Positions 26,684 to 35,774 of a stretch of DNA of 64,000 nt are shown piece after piece. The position numbers were made by a program, and so were the translations under genes. Origin of the DNA: a virus. A model generated the notes under the pieces. It saw nothing but the letters and a program-made list of their open reading frames with translations, was not told the origin of the DNA and ran no database searches. The stretch spans positions 1 through 64,000 of IMG/VR virus record IMGVR_UViG_3300008113_000084. One strand, 5' to 3'. The stretch's first letter is position 1. Each line of letters opens with the position of its first letter.

Positions 26684-26720
26684 AAAGAGAAATGCCCAGA
26701 GCGATAGCTGCTGGGCATTT
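26684..26720 (-). terminator. Probable rho-independent terminator
   Basis: On the minus strand AAATGCCCAG, an 11-nt loop, CTGGGCATTT, then CTCTTT. The 10-bp stem is perfect and lies 27 nt after the stop of the gene at 26748. Confidence 0.75.
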
Positions 26721-26747
26721 GATTATGACGTGTTTGTAGGGCTGTAT

Positions 26748-27071
26748 TTAGCTGATGAGTCCTGACTCGTTTATCTGGTCCTCTGGCTCCTCGTCAAACA
26801 GCGGTACGCGTACCTTGTTGTCGTACGACACAAGATACGGACTGTGGCCAGAGGTGGTGTGCCAGCGCTTGCCTTCAAAGATGTAAGCGTTAAACCTCTT
26901 GTGGGACTGCTTGTACTCTTTGATACAGTTAGCCACTTCCTCAGCAGAGCTGAAGGTCAGAAGCTGCGGAGCGTCGAACTCAGACACCAGAACGATATGC
27001 AGCTCAAGAGGCTGCGGCTGTTCCGTCTGTGAAGTCTGCTCCGAGTTCTCTGTACTCTGGGAAGGTTCCAT
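26748..27071 (-). CDS. Hypothetical protein, 107 aa
   Basis: The start was chosen at ATG 27071 (MEPSQSTEN), with GAGGA 8 nt upstream; the longer frame upstream overlaps the next gene. A Gln/Ser/Glu-rich leader is followed by an alpha/beta part (LELHIVLVSEFD, AEEVANCIKEYKQ). Not recognised. Overlaps the upstream gene by 68 nt. Confidence 0.55.
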   Translation of the reverse strand: MEPSQSTENSEQTSQTEQPQPLELHIVLVSEFDAPQLLTFSSAEEVANCIKEYKQSHKRFNAYIFEGKRWHTTSGHSPYLVSYDNKVRVPLFDEEPEDQINESGLIS

Positions 27072-27324
27072 CGGCTGTGTCCTCAACAGGCATATAGATA
27101 ACGACAATAGACAGAATGATAACTTTTCGAGTGTACGTATTGTCAAGCCATTCGGCATGCATGGCTGGCGCAGATACGTTCACTATTCGGCTATGAGTAC
27201 TGTCTACCCAGTCGCTCACCTGCTTGTCGATATCGTCGGTCTTGTTAAGCAGGGACCAGAAGTCCTGCCCTGGACTTCTCTCCAAAACAAACTGCGACGA
27301 GAATGTTTTAGTCTTATGGTACAT
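27004..27324 (-). CDS. Hypothetical protein, 106 aa
   Basis: Not recognised. One moderately hydrophobic strand or helix near residues 67-80 (TRKVIILSIVVIYMPVED), followed by an acidic tail. Overlaps the downstream gene considerably. It starts 11 nt before the end of the 229-aa gene. Confidence 0.5.
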   Translation of the reverse strand: MYHKTKTFSSQFVLERSPGQDFWSLLNKTDDIDKQVSDWVDSTHSRIVNVSAPAMHAEWLDNTYTRKVIILSIVVIYMPVEDTADGTFPEYRELGADFTDGTAAAS

Positions 27325-28003
27325 GGTTGTTTATAGCCTCTTGCAAAGCCAGGGTCTCAGGTTCAGGGTCATCATAAACAATATACGGCTTTAAACCAGA
27401 CTTCATGTAAGCCAGACGGTCTGGTCCAGACACGCCCATAACGTAGATTTTGGCGGCGGTAGGATAGTTAGGAAAAGAGACGCTGGAATAACGCGCGTCA
27501 CCGCTCAAGCCCCTATCTGCTTTTTCGCACAGGTCGCCCCAGTCAGATAAAGGAACTGTGATCTTTTCCGTGGAGCCGTTCCACAGGTAGGGGTCTGGCA
27601 GATAGACGTTCTGCACAAAGCAGGAATAAACTTTTTTGTCCAAAGCCTTGAAAAGAATGCTGTTCAAAGCCGTGCGCAAAGCAGGCCACAGCTCTTTTTT
27701 GCAGCCAAATATAACGCTGTTCCAAAACGGGTTGACCAGGTTCCTGAACAGAGGCCTGTCATAGCTAAGAAAAAACACGGAATCGCTCTGACCAGACCGG
27801 TATACGAACTCCTGTACGGGGTCCGTATCCAGTCTGATCTCGGTGAAGAGGATTCCGTGGTTGAAGAAAACAAAGTCTGACTGCATGTCAGACAACTTCA
27901 GGGAGATACCAGCCCGATCTATAGCTGGAAGGTTGGAAAGCTCCTGGGCCGACAAGGAGTCGGCTATGCAGATTCCCTCAGGCTCAGGAAGCTTTCCGTC
28001 CAT
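27314..28003 (-). CDS. Hypothetical protein, 229 aa
   Basis: Not recognised. Aromatic-rich alpha/beta protein without cysteine clusters or membrane segments. The ribosome site is weak (GGCTAAGC before ATG), so it may be coupled to the gene ending at 28006, which stops 2 nt before its ATG. Confidence 0.6.
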   Translation of the reverse strand: MDGKLPEPEGICIADSLSAQELSNLPAIDRAGISLKLSDMQSDFVFFNHGILFTEIRLDTDPVQEFVYRSGQSDSVFFLSYDRPLFRNLVNPFWNSVIFGCKKELWPALRTALNSILFKALDKKVYSCFVQNVYLPDPYLWNGSTEKITVPLSDWGDLCEKADRGLSGDARYSSVSFPNYPTAAKIYVMGVSGPDRLAYMKSGLKPYIVYDDPEPETLALQEAINNHVP

Positions 28004-28005
28004 GC

Positions 28006-28626
28006 TTAGCCGTTGCTGCCGAAGTTTTTAACGATCTCTTCGTTAAGACCGATGGCTTTGTAAAGCTCATGCTGCTTTTCAGCCTGAGTTTTGACGTTGG
28101 CCAAATCGTCTATGGTTAGGCTTACGCCATAATATTTGAAGAGACCAAACACGCCAATCCTGGACTGCTCCTCAACAGTATTGAGAAACAGTTTGGGAAG
28201 GTCGTAAACGCAGTTGCGCACGCGGCTGTCGTGCAGAAGCCACAGAAGAGCAAAGGGGTTTGGCTTGATTCGCAGCGACTCAAAGCAAGCAATTCGCATG
28301 AAGTTGCTGCTGTTCATCAAGAAAACTTTTGCGTCGCCGTTGAAGTGCGCGTGCGCAAAGGTGGTGAAGTCGGTTACTGCGGTGGGACCGTTCCACCAGC
28401 GAGACTCCTTGACCACGCCGTCCTTGTCCACCTGCATGAGATAAATCTCCTTCACCTGAGCGGTGAAGGGTTTGGAGGAGGCAGTTGATAGCTGCTCAGC
28501 CACAGCCTTCTCTACATACTCGTCGATCTTGGCCTGGTCTTTGTAATTCCTGGGGGCTTTGACCTCAGACAAGTAGTCGCTGGCATTTTCGGCAGTAGCT
28601 GTTGTGTGACCGATGAAGTAAGTCAT
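28006..28626 (-). CDS. Hypothetical protein, 206 aa
   Basis: Not recognised. Contains a beta-rich centre (KEIYLMQVDKDGVVKESRWW, AKVFLMNSSNFMRI) and a helical C-terminus. It overlaps the RuvC-like gene by 4 nt, so the products may be made in equal amounts. Nucleic-acid work is a guess from context only. Confidence 0.6.
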   Translation of the reverse strand: MTYFIGHTTATAENASDYLSEVKAPRNYKDQAKIDEYVEKAVAEQLSTASSKPFTAQVKEIYLMQVDKDGVVKESRWWNGPTAVTDFTTFAHAHFNGDAKVFLMNSSNFMRIACFESLRIKPNPFALLWLLHDSRVRNCVYDLPKLFLNTVEEQSRIGVFGLFKYYGVSLTIDDLANVKTQAEKQHELYKAIGLNEEIVKNFGSNG

Positions 28627-29285
28627 GTCGTCGTTTCGTCCACTTCTTGTGAGATTGTGTCAAAAGTCAATCCGTTGGCGTAATGCTCCATGGTGAGCAA
28701 ACACACAAAGGCGCTGTCCGCAGCGTTGTCAAATCCAGCAGTCTCGTAGTTCTCTGGATCAAACTCAGTGCGGAACAGGGTGTTGCAAGCCTTGATCATG
28801 TCAGACTTGTTGGCATTACCTTTCCCAGTCGCTCGGCGCTTGATGGTACCGATGGGAAAGCTGCCGCAGGGTACGTTGTTCTCTTCGGCCCACGTGCAGA
28901 CCGTGGCCTTGAGGGCTCCGAAGAACTCGCAGGACGTGGCGGCTCTGGCCAGAATTGCATGCATGTTGAACTTAGTAAGCTTCTCGGAAGGCGTGTAACG
29001 CACATCTTCAAAAGCCAGCAAGTCTGGTTTCAACGCATGCAGAAACTGCCTAAGCCGAGCGAAACGAATGGCTCCGCTGTCGTAGGGACCTGCTGACAGG
29101 TCCCACTGGCCGATATGCATGTCCAGTTTTTCTGGAACTATCAGCTCGCCTTCGCGAACGTAGCAGTAGCTGTATCCGCAGTTTGTGCCCAAGTCCAAGC
29201 CAAGAACGATATTGGTCTTATCGCTTTTGGTGTTAAGCCCTTCTCTGAAAACCCAAGGATCGCTGGAGATGTTGTACTTGGGCAC
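28623..29285 (-). CDS. RuvC-like Holliday junction resolvase, 220 aa
   Basis: RNase H-fold acidic residues are in order: VLGLDLGTNCGY (about 27-38), LLAFEDVRYTP (about 87-97) and FDNAADSAFVC (about 186-196), matching the D...E...DxxD catalytic set of RuvC. Family enzymes cut four-way junctions symmetrically. In the phage this would resolve branched replication or recombination products. It sits next to a DnaQ-like exonuclease. The N-terminal 20 residues are extra compared with bacterial RuvC. Confidence 0.78.
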   Translation of the reverse strand: MPKYNISSDPWVFREGLNTKSDKTNIVLGLDLGTNCGYSYCYVREGELIVPEKLDMHIGQWDLSAGPYDSGAIRFARLRQFLHALKPDLLAFEDVRYTPSEKLTKFNMHAILARAATSCEFFGALKATVCTWAEENNVPCGSFPIGTIKRRATGKGNANKSDMIKACNTLFRTEFDPENYETAGFDNAADSAFVCLLTMEHYANGLTFDTISQEVDETTT

Positions 29286-29292
29286 GCTCTAC

Positions 29293-30048
29293 CTAGCTTT
29301 CTGTTGTAGCCAGCTGCTTATATTCTTGAAGCAGATGATGTGTCAGAACGCAGTCGAAGTCAGCTTCGTGGGCCTTCTCCATGCTGAGTCCGTGTTTGTT
29401 AGGTAAGTCGTACTTGACCGCGCAATGTCGGTCAAGCGACCCTTTTACTTTATGCCCGCCCAGGTGGTAAGCCCTGCGAGCAAAGTCCAGCCATGACTCG
29501 TTTTGGTCGATGTCTGGAAATATCTGGACGCTTTTCTCGATGGACAGGGTGTCAAAATAGTCGTCAGGCTTGAAGCGAAACCGCATCTCGCCTCCCGACA
29601 TGTCGCTTATAACCCTGTCCAATATGGGCTGGTCATGACGCAAGCCGTTATGGGCTATAAACCCAAAACCGTTTTTGCGACATTCAGAAAACAGCCTATA
29701 AAACTCAGAAAGAACTTGCTCTGGGTTCTCGCCCTCGGCCATGCGCTCCATGGATACGCTGTAAACGCTGCCCGTGGCGTAACCGTTCTTGAACTCAAAC
29801 TGACGCTTGGTTGTGGCTATCCTGTTTACCAGCCAGCTGTAGTCTTCGCTGGAACAGTTAGCAGCCCAGTTCATAAACCTGGCACCTGTGTCCACCAGCT
29901 TATTTTTCTCGATGATTGCCCAGCCAAGTTGGGCAGGCAAATCAACGTTGACGTTAAGCCCTGTGGTTTCGATGTCAAATACGAGGTAGCTGTCAGGTAA
30001 CGGCCCGAGACGTGTCTGGGCGTACCTGAGCCATTCTCCAGGTTTCAT
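29293..30048 (-). CDS. DnaQ-like 3'-5' exonuclease (DEDD family), 251 aa
   Basis: Exo I YLVFDIETTGLN (about 20-31), Exo II GFIAHNGLRHDQPIL (about 128-142) and Exo III HEADFDCVLTHHLL (about 231-244) with the second metal-binding Asp. Resembles Pol III epsilon and RNase T-type exonucleases. It is separate from the polymerase, which has its own exonuclease domain, so it may act in DNA degradation, RNA processing or repair rather than proofreading. Confidence 0.82.
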   Translation of the reverse strand: MKPGEWLRYAQTRLGPLPDSYLVFDIETTGLNVNVDLPAQLGWAIIEKNKLVDTGARFMNWAANCSSEDYSWLVNRIATTKRQFEFKNGYATGSVYSVSMERMAEGENPEQVLSEFYRLFSECRKNGFGFIAHNGLRHDQPILDRVISDMSGGEMRFRFKPDDYFDTLSIEKSVQIFPDIDQNESWLDFARRAYHLGGHKVKGSLDRHCAVKYDLPNKHGLSMEKAHEADFDCVLTHHLLQEYKQLATTES

Positions 30049-30060
30049 TGTTGAAGTCCT

Positions 30061-30558
30061 TTACGCAAAAAGTTTCCACGGCTTAAGCACGTAGTGGTAC
30101 CACCTAAGCCTGGACCTTTTGATAAAAGCTTCTTTAGCCTGCTTGCCTATTTCAACGATCTTGGCGTCGTTATAGGGCGGATCGTTGGAATCGATGTAAA
30201 CATCTCTCACAGCATAAAAGAAAGCGCCTGTGGCTACTTGACCCAGCCTGGTCAGAATCACCGCCTGGTGACTGACGGGCAGGTCAAAAAAGCCACAGGC
30301 CGCTAGTGCATCCTCAGGGCGCTTGTATTCCTTGCCGCCCTGAGCCAAACATTCTTTGAAGTAGTTGGCGTAGCGTTGAATGAGCTCACCAAGGTCGCGG
30401 TCGTTGATGTTGAACTCTTGGATAAGGAATGCCGTAATAGGCTCTCCCTTTTCCTTCTCAAAAGCAACCAGAGCAGCCTGCATAAGATTAGGCCAAGCGT
30501 AAGCTATGTCTCTGCTCGGGTTGTATCTGCGTGTGTCAACGTGCCCCTTGATGTTCAT
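30061..30558 (-). CDS. Hypothetical protein, 165 aa
   Basis: Not recognised. ATG 30558 gives MNIKGHVDTRRYNPSRDIAYAW; GTG 30564 with a nearby AGG is an alternative. The open frame extends further upstream only through the thyX 3' end in another frame. Mostly helical, with a basic C-terminus (KRSRLRWYHYVLKPWK). Confidence 0.55.
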   Translation of the reverse strand: MNIKGHVDTRRYNPSRDIAYAWPNLMQAALVAFEKEKGEPITAFLIQEFNINDRDLGELIQRYANYFKECLAQGGKEYKRPEDALAACGFFDLPVSHQAVILTRLGQVATGAFFYAVRDVYIDSNDPPYNDAKIVEIGKQAKEAFIKRSRLRWYHYVLKPWKLFA

Positions 30559-30571
30559 TACCACGGCAAAC

Positions 30572-31276
30572 CTAGCCTTTCTCTCCGTCACTATTGTATC
30601 CGTGCAGCTCGCGCCACAAAGACATAGTAACAGGGAAATGCTGTTCTGCAAGCTTAAGCATAGCTTTAGCGTACTGCCTTATCTCAAACTGGGCGTCTGA
30701 GCTAAGTCGTAGGTCTAAGAAATGCATCAGAGAACGCAGGTTGCATGTGGCCCACATTGAGCTGTACATGCCTACTGGCAATACAACTCTGGCTAACTCC
30801 CTGGCAACACCGTTCTCTATCAGTTTCCTGTAGGCTCCAGCAGAAGCTGAATAAGTGGCCAGAACAGCCAGAGTCAAAGACTCATCGACGAACGATTCAC
30901 CAGAAGCCTGTCGGTTGGACTTAGACTGCCTGCGCATCCGAACGGGCAGGTAGAACTCAAGCTCGATGTCCTTGCCACCCTCCAAGTAGCGCATCGACCA
31001 TTCGTTGTAGCTCCAGCCGACCCTGTGACGGTGCCATTCGCGAAACACGAACAGTGGAGCCTTGACCTCGAACACAAGCTGGTTGTGCTCGAAGGGGGTC
31101 TCGTGCTTGTGCTCGATGAGAAAGCGCATCAGCTTCTCATCGCGCTCCGTCATGGCATCTACCTTTTTGGCTCGGCTGACGCGAGCGGAGTTGACGACAT
31201 CGATGTCGGCCCCAGATACCCGCTCAAGCCTGACCAGGGATCGCTCGTCATTCAGCGGGTCGATTTCCGTCAGCAT
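30572..31276 (-). CDS. thyX: Flavin-dependent thymidylate synthase, 234 aa
   Basis: The ThyX signature RHRxxSxNExSxRY is present in the form HRHRVGWSYNEWSMRY (about 82-97). RVSRAK and HKHETPFEHNQLVFEVKAPLFVFREW upstream, and the C-terminal NLRSLMHFLDLRL motif, also fit. The enzyme methylates dUMP to dTMP using methylene-tetrahydrofolate and FAD, giving the phage dTTP. ATG 31276 was chosen over the long upstream extension, which is out-of-frame Ser/Arg/Pro-rich sequence; GGAG lies 11 nt upstream. Works with the Dcd gene at 40386. Confidence 0.9.
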   Translation of the reverse strand: MLTEIDPLNDERSLVRLERVSGADIDVVNSARVSRAKKVDAMTERDEKLMRFLIEHKHETPFEHNQLVFEVKAPLFVFREWHRHRVGWSYNEWSMRYLEGGKDIELEFYLPVRMRRQSKSNRQASGESFVDESLTLAVLATYSASAGAYRKLIENGVARELARVVLPVGMYSSMWATCNLRSLMHFLDLRLSSDAQFEIRQYAKAMLKLAEQHFPVTMSLWRELHGYNSDGEKG

Positions 31277-32165
31277 TCTCGGTAAAGCTCCTGAAAAGAT
31301 ATGCGCCAGTCGTATCCTCGTGCCGCTGGCAATTGACGCACTTGTCAACGGCATAACCCACGGACAAGGGATCGAACACCGATTCCTTGCCGCAGTATTG
31401 ACAGAAATCGCTCTCAAAGTCTTTGACGTGAACAGAGGCCAGGCAGGATTCCGTGCCGCGCCAGCAGCGAAAGCACGGAAGCTGCTCGGCTGTCTTGTCC
31501 AGCGGGCAGTTGAAGTTCCACTTCTGCATCGAGGTGGTGACGCAGACCTCCTTGAAGCTGGGCTTGTTGTCCCTGGCCAGGTCGGGCGTGCAGAGAGCGC
31601 CAAAGCGCATTCCGAACAGCTCGCGCTCGTCGCGAAACGGCATGTTCTTGAACGGCGGCGTGAACCCCAGGTCAGCGGCCATGTAGCGCAGGTGCTTCAG
31701 GGACATGAACTTGTCGATGGTGATGCCTGCGGCGTGGCCACATAAAATGAAGCAAGTCAGAATACAGCCACGCTGCCTCTTGTCTTTGGACTTGGCGTTG
31801 CGCAGGTAAGGTCGGCAGTAGGTGACCTGCACGGCGCACCAGCCAGCCTTGCGCACGGAGATGTCCTGCGTGATAATCTCGCCTCGTCGCAGCATCTCGG
31901 TGTTGCCAGCCAACCGCCAGGCCGTCTCGCTGAGAACCTGCTCGGTGAGAGGCCTGCCGAACAGGTGAGCCATAGAGTCCTGTATCTTGACCATGGATAG
32001 GTCTTGCGGTAGCACCTCCAGCGACCGCTTCATCAAAGACTTGAGCTGATCCTTGTCGAGGGTCAGACCGACGTAATCCCGAAAAGTCTGTTTTAGCTTG
32101 GTGACACGAGTCTTAGTCTCCGATATATCAAAATACTTTTTTATTTCAGTAGTTTGATCTTCCAT
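31248..32165 (-). CDS. Cys-rich hypothetical protein, 305 aa
   Basis: Not recognised. A helical N-terminal 150 residues, then several Cys pairs: CFRCWRGTESC (about 234-244) and FCQYCGKESVFDPL...DKCVNCQRH (about 257-283). The last looks like a zinc ribbon. It overlaps thyX by 29 nt. Placed among DNA metabolism genes, so nucleic-acid binding is plausible. Confidence 0.62.
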   Translation of the reverse strand: MEDQTTEIKKYFDISETKTRVTKLKQTFRDYVGLTLDKDQLKSLMKRSLEVLPQDLSMVKIQDSMAHLFGRPLTEQVLSETAWRLAGNTEMLRRGEIITQDISVRKAGWCAVQVTYCRPYLRNAKSKDKRQRGCILTCFILCGHAAGITIDKFMSLKHLRYMAADLGFTPPFKNMPFRDERELFGMRFGALCTPDLARDNKPSFKEVCVTTSMQKWNFNCPLDKTAEQLPCFRCWRGTESCLASVHVKDFESDFCQYCGKESVFDPLSVGYAVDKCVNCQRHEDTTGAYLFRSFTENADGNRPAE

Positions 32166-32167
32166 GG

Positions 32168-32866
32168 TTACAACCTACCTATCGGTTTGGCTGTCTTGCT
32201 GGCTCCCCTGCGCTCGGCAGCGGACTCTTTGCCTTCAGAGTTGGCATTGATCGCAACGCCTTCCCTGAAATGCTTGAGGCGCAAGCCGTGTTGATGCAGC
32301 AGAACGCCCAGAGCCACATCTCCACCGCAGTGCTGTAGCTCTGGTATGGGCCAGCCAAATGTGTTCAGGACCTGTGTCTTTATACACCACCAGCCGCCTG
32401 TAGCGAACTGCGGCCTGTCTGGAATAGTTTTGCCTGTGTACCAAGGCTGTTTTACACACCACTGCTTCTGCGACGGCGTGTAACCTATCGTGTAAACAGA
32501 ACCCAGCATATCGCATGAAGACATGGCTTTTTCTACAGAGTCAAGCCAGTCAGAAAGGTTGTCAGCCTTGACGTATGAGTCATCGTCGAACCACATAACG
32601 TAGTCCGTGCTGACAGGTTTGTCGTAGAAAAGCCTGCGCATCATTGGATACTTGAGTATCTGAGGATCGGCTGAGATAATCTCGGCTTCAGACGGGGCGC
32701 TATCCGCCACGTAGTCGCGAGTCTCCTGAGAAACCTCGTTCATGCCTATGCGCAGGTCCACCCGACCGGACCCGCAGAGCTCGAAAACAGGCTCGAGACA
32801 TCTGCGGGCCAGGTCTGGGTAGTTTCCGTAGAGAAGCACACAGACAGTGAATTTTCTGTCTGACAT
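32168..32866 (-). CDS. GT2-like glycosyltransferase, 232 aa
   Basis: FTVCVLLYGNYPDLARRCLEPVFELC at the N-terminus, VMWFDDDSYVKADNL (about 90-104; DxD), and FATGGWWCIKT (about 155-165) with a later GGDVALGVLLHQHG match GT-A glycosyltransferases. It lies 10 kb from the main sugar cassette, alone among unknown and replication genes, so it may act on a different target. Confidence 0.72.
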   Translation of the reverse strand: MSDRKFTVCVLLYGNYPDLARRCLEPVFELCGSGRVDLRIGMNEVSQETRDYVADSAPSEAEIISADPQILKYPMMRRLFYDKPVSTDYVMWFDDDSYVKADNLSDWLDSVEKAMSSCDMLGSVYTIGYTPSQKQWCVKQPWYTGKTIPDRPQFATGGWWCIKTQVLNTFGWPIPELQHCGGDVALGVLLHQHGLRLKHFREGVAINANSEGKESAAERRGASKTAKPIGRL

Positions 32867-32874
32867 AGCTTCTC

Positions 32875-33786
32875 CTACTTGGCGCGCTTCTCGGAAGTCA
32901 GGCGGTTTTGTATCGCCTGGACCTGGTCCAGGTACTCACCCACCTGCCCCTTCAAGGACTCCAGCACCTCGACAGAAGACTCGAAACCCTTGAAGACTTC
33001 CTTCTCGCAGCTGCTACCGTGAATCTCAGCTGTGGCGATGGTGAGGTCACCTACAAGCTCGACCAGCTTATCGCCAAACTTGGCGGCAGCTGTCACCAGC
33101 TTGCGCAGCACCACCTTGGGTCCGTCAGTGGACACCCAATCGTCGCCGCCGTCGGTGGCGTGCTCCTCGGGCAGCTCCTCAGACTCCTCCTCGGAATAGT
33201 CCTCGTTGGTTTCGTGCGCTGGCTGGGACATCTCGACGGGACCGGTGGCAGTCGGAAGTGCGGCATCGGCCCCGTCGGAAAACTCAGGCAGAACCTCGTC
33301 ATCATCGACGGTGATGCGCTTGCTCTTCAGCAGGTCGTGCAGGGCGCGAACAGACAGCTTGTTCTCCAGCGCCTGGCCGATCAGCTCCTCACGCAACGCC
33401 TCGTCGTTGACATGGACGAGGCAGTTGAAGTGAGACCAGGACAGGTCGAAGTTGCTGTTGTCAAAACTGTCCAACAGGTCCTGGAACTTGTCATTGTCCT
33501 GGTAGATTTCATAGAACGTGGCCAGCTTGTAGGCGTATGATCGGCTCACTCCCAGGCTGTCGGCCAGAATCTCGACAGGATTTTGGCCGTAGTCCACGGC
33601 TGTCTTACCGTCAAGACTTCGGCCGTTCTTGACGCGATTGATGACCTTGCCACGGTCACGGTGAAAGCGAAGGTTGCGACGCAACATGATGCTGCGCTCA
33701 GCCAGCTCCTGCTCGTAAACCTTGAAAAGGTTCTCGTTCATCGCAACGGGCTTGGTTTCTTTGACGACTACTGCGGTATCACTCAT
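32875..33786 (-). CDS. Helix-turn-helix protein with coiled coil, ParB-like, 303 aa
   Basis: The segment NPVEILADSLGVSRSYAYKLATFYEIY (about 69-95) has the shape of a helix-turn-helix. It is followed by a helical region (ELIGQALENKLSVRALHDLLKSK) like the second half of ParB/KorB DNA-binding domains. An acidic linker (about 170-215) and a C-terminal coiled coil follow. Could bind phage DNA for partition, replication or regulation. Not identified to family. Confidence 0.6.
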   Translation of the reverse strand: MSDTAVVVKETKPVAMNENLFKVYEQELAERSIMLRRNLRFHRDRGKVINRVKNGRSLDGKTAVDYGQNPVEILADSLGVSRSYAYKLATFYEIYQDNDKFQDLLDSFDNSNFDLSWSHFNCLVHVNDEALREELIGQALENKLSVRALHDLLKSKRITVDDDEVLPEFSDGADAALPTATGPVEMSQPAHETNEDYSEEESEELPEEHATDGGDDWVSTDGPKVVLRKLVTAAAKFGDKLVELVGDLTIATAEIHGSSCEKEVFKGFESSVEVLESLKGQVGEYLDQVQAIQNRLTSEKRAK

Positions 33787-34921
33787 GATGGAGCTTCAAC
33801 TTTCCTGACAACAACTTGAATGCAACCTGCTCTATGTTGTCTTGAGCAGGTCTATCGTAAATAGGGTTGGCGCTTTCCGCTAGTAGAGCTACGAACAGGT
33901 CCAAGTGATTTTTCTTGGGCCAACTTTCGTAGCTACTGCTAGCTAGACTTGATATCGAATGCTTGGACGCGCCAGACATAAGCAAGGAAGTGATGACCTT
34001 GTCAGCCACTTTCGGTTTAAGTTTGGCACGGCACAGTTTCTTTACAAGTTTTGACTTTGTCAACTTGTCTTTTTTAAACTCACCGACAAAGCCCAGTCTT
34101 AAGGCCTGCATGCTCTCAAGAAGCGTGACGACCCTATAGCCTTCAAACTGTTTCATGCTGTTACAGCAGGCCGTAAACATCGCATTCATTCTAAGGCCAA
34201 AGTCGTCTATACCCTTCTCGAATCGAATGGGTGGACCTAAGGCTGAACCCAACGAGTCAAAGCTTATGCAGATTTGAAATGAAATATGCTTGGCCGCATA
34301 TTCACTGTGCGTAAACACAAACCCAGTCTTAAAACCCAATCTGTCCAAGCTGTAAAACTTGTTTGAGTTTGTAGGCATTACCTGAACAAACAGCTTTCTG
34401 CCTGACAACTTTGCCTGCGACGCCTCTAGTAAGGTATCGCATCGTTTATTCTCCTTTAGCATTTTGGCTAGCGAGGAGTATGCGTCACAAAGAGGTATAC
34501 GACTATGCTGTTGAGATAACAAAGTCTCAATAACATTTGTCCTTATATTCTTTATGACTTGCTTGCGTTCTAATCCCTGGCTGAAGCGCCTATTAGCGAC
34601 CATGTTGTAAACAGACACGGCATCGATGTTGGAGTAAATAATCTTGTCAGACTTTTTACTGAAACTCCTGCCGCACAGATCAGCCACAACCTTGTAGAAC
34701 CCAGATGACATGGCGTTGCAGAATTGCCGTAGCGCCAACCAGGTCAGCCTGGAGACGCCGCTTATAGTCGTGAAGTTGTTGCTCAGCAAAACTTGCTGAG
34801 TTGTATCCAGAACAAAAACAGACGTGTTTTTCTCCAAATCGTTCAAAACGTCCATCAAGCTGTTTAGCTTGGCTTTGTCAAAAACGGCTTCTGGAAGCTC
34901 TACGGCAATCTGCTTGTCCAT
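33779..34921 (-). CDS. Hypothetical protein, 380 aa
   Basis: Not recognised. An alpha/beta protein rich in Ser and Lys, with a basic C-terminal third (KKDKLTKSKLVKKLCRAKLKPKVADK, about 282-307) that could contact nucleic acid. It overlaps the ParB-like gene by 8 nt. No catalytic motif visible. Confidence 0.6.
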   Translation of the reverse strand: MDKQIAVELPEAVFDKAKLNSLMDVLNDLEKNTSVFVLDTTQQVLLSNNFTTISGVSRLTWLALRQFCNAMSSGFYKVVADLCGRSFSKKSDKIIYSNIDAVSVYNMVANRRFSQGLERKQVIKNIRTNVIETLLSQQHSRIPLCDAYSSLAKMLKENKRCDTLLEASQAKLSGRKLFVQVMPTNSNKFYSLDRLGFKTGFVFTHSEYAAKHISFQICISFDSLGSALGPPIRFEKGIDDFGLRMNAMFTACCNSMKQFEGYRVVTLLESMQALRLGFVGEFKKDKLTKSKLVKKLCRAKLKPKVADKVITSLLMSGASKHSISSLASSSYESWPKKNHLDLFVALLAESANPIYDRPAQDNIEQVAFKLLSGKLKLHHE

Positions 34922-34924
34922 CGG

Positions 34925-35437
34925 TCACCCTGGTAGTTGCCAAGACAGCGTCTTCAATAACTGAGACAGAGGCTCGATTATAAATCTTTCCTCAGAGCTG
35001 GGCATCTTTCGTGTAATCCAGATACCGTCTGCGTTAGCCAGGTACGACGGAGTGTACTGGTGAATGCAGCAGATACCAAAAGACGGCCACGTGAAGACGC
35101 AGCCCGTGCTGCGCTCCTCATCCTCTGGCTTGGAGTCGTGGACCTCCTCCCAAGCCTTGTAGCACGGAGTCATCGTGAAGCGCTTCAGCAGCGTACCGAA
35201 GACGTCGCGCTGCCATTCGACGCGCCTGGTGCCGAGCCAAATTGGAAAGCTCGGATACCGGTTGACGAACCAGCTCAAGTTGACGGCGTTGACGCCCGTG
35301 TCCTCACGGCACTCGGCGAGCATGCCTTTGAAAGTCTGCGAAGCGTCAGCAGCCTTGAGAATGGCTTTGACGATCTTCTCCTCGCTGGTAAACGCATGGC
35401 TGTCGTCAGTCTCGGCTCTGAAGAAGTCATCAGTCAT
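34925..35437 (-). CDS. Hypothetical protein, 170 aa
   Basis: Not recognised. ATG 35437 chosen: GGAG 9 nt upstream, with an ATGACTGA overlap with the previous stop. Trp/Phe-rich, with Cys residues near GCVFTWPSFGICC (about 113-125). Confidence 0.58.
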   Translation of the reverse strand: MTDDFFRAETDDSHAFTSEEKIVKAILKAADASQTFKGMLAECREDTGVNAVNLSWFVNRYPSFPIWLGTRRVEWQRDVFGTLLKRFTMTPCYKAWEEVHDSKPEDEERSTGCVFTWPSFGICCIHQYTPSYLANADGIWITRKMPSSEERFIIEPLSQLLKTLSWQLPG

Positions 35438-35774
35438 CGAGCTTGACTCCGCCAGTTGCTGTTTCTTCACAAACCTTATCTATCAGCATGCGCATAACAC
35501 TGCCTTCAAGAAACTGGTCAGCCCAAATCTTCTCAAGCTGATCGCGACTAAACCGCTTGGCTAGCAAAACCTTGAAACTGTAACCCGACCAGGCCATCAC
35601 CACGTCAAATCCGTTAGAGCGCTGCATGGGCACTACTGCCAGAACGTAGGCCTTTTCAGACCCGCTGTCTGACGAGTAACGCAGCGTGCAGCTGATGTGC
35701 GTCGTCCTGTCTGTCGGGCTGTTAACGGGGAAGGCCTTGGAGATGCGGCGGTCGGCGCGATTGATCTTAGACAT
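35430..35774 (-). CDS. Hypothetical protein, 114 aa
   Basis: Not recognised. A basic N-terminus (KINRADRRISK), then a beta-sandwich-like alternating pattern (HISCTLRYSS, KAYVLAVVPMQ). Coupled by short overlaps with both neighbours. Confidence 0.55.
   Translation of the reverse strand: MSKINRADRRISKAFPVNSPTDRTTHISCTLRYSSDSGSEKAYVLAVVPMQRSNGFDVVMAWSGYSFKVLLAKRFSRDQLEKIWADQFLEGSVMRMLIDKVCEETATGGVKLDD

Noticed and set aside
31277-31603. 109-residue N-terminal extension of ThyX
   Set aside because: Ser/Arg/Pro-rich out-of-frame sequence of the upstream gene; ThyX homology starts at the ATG at 31276.
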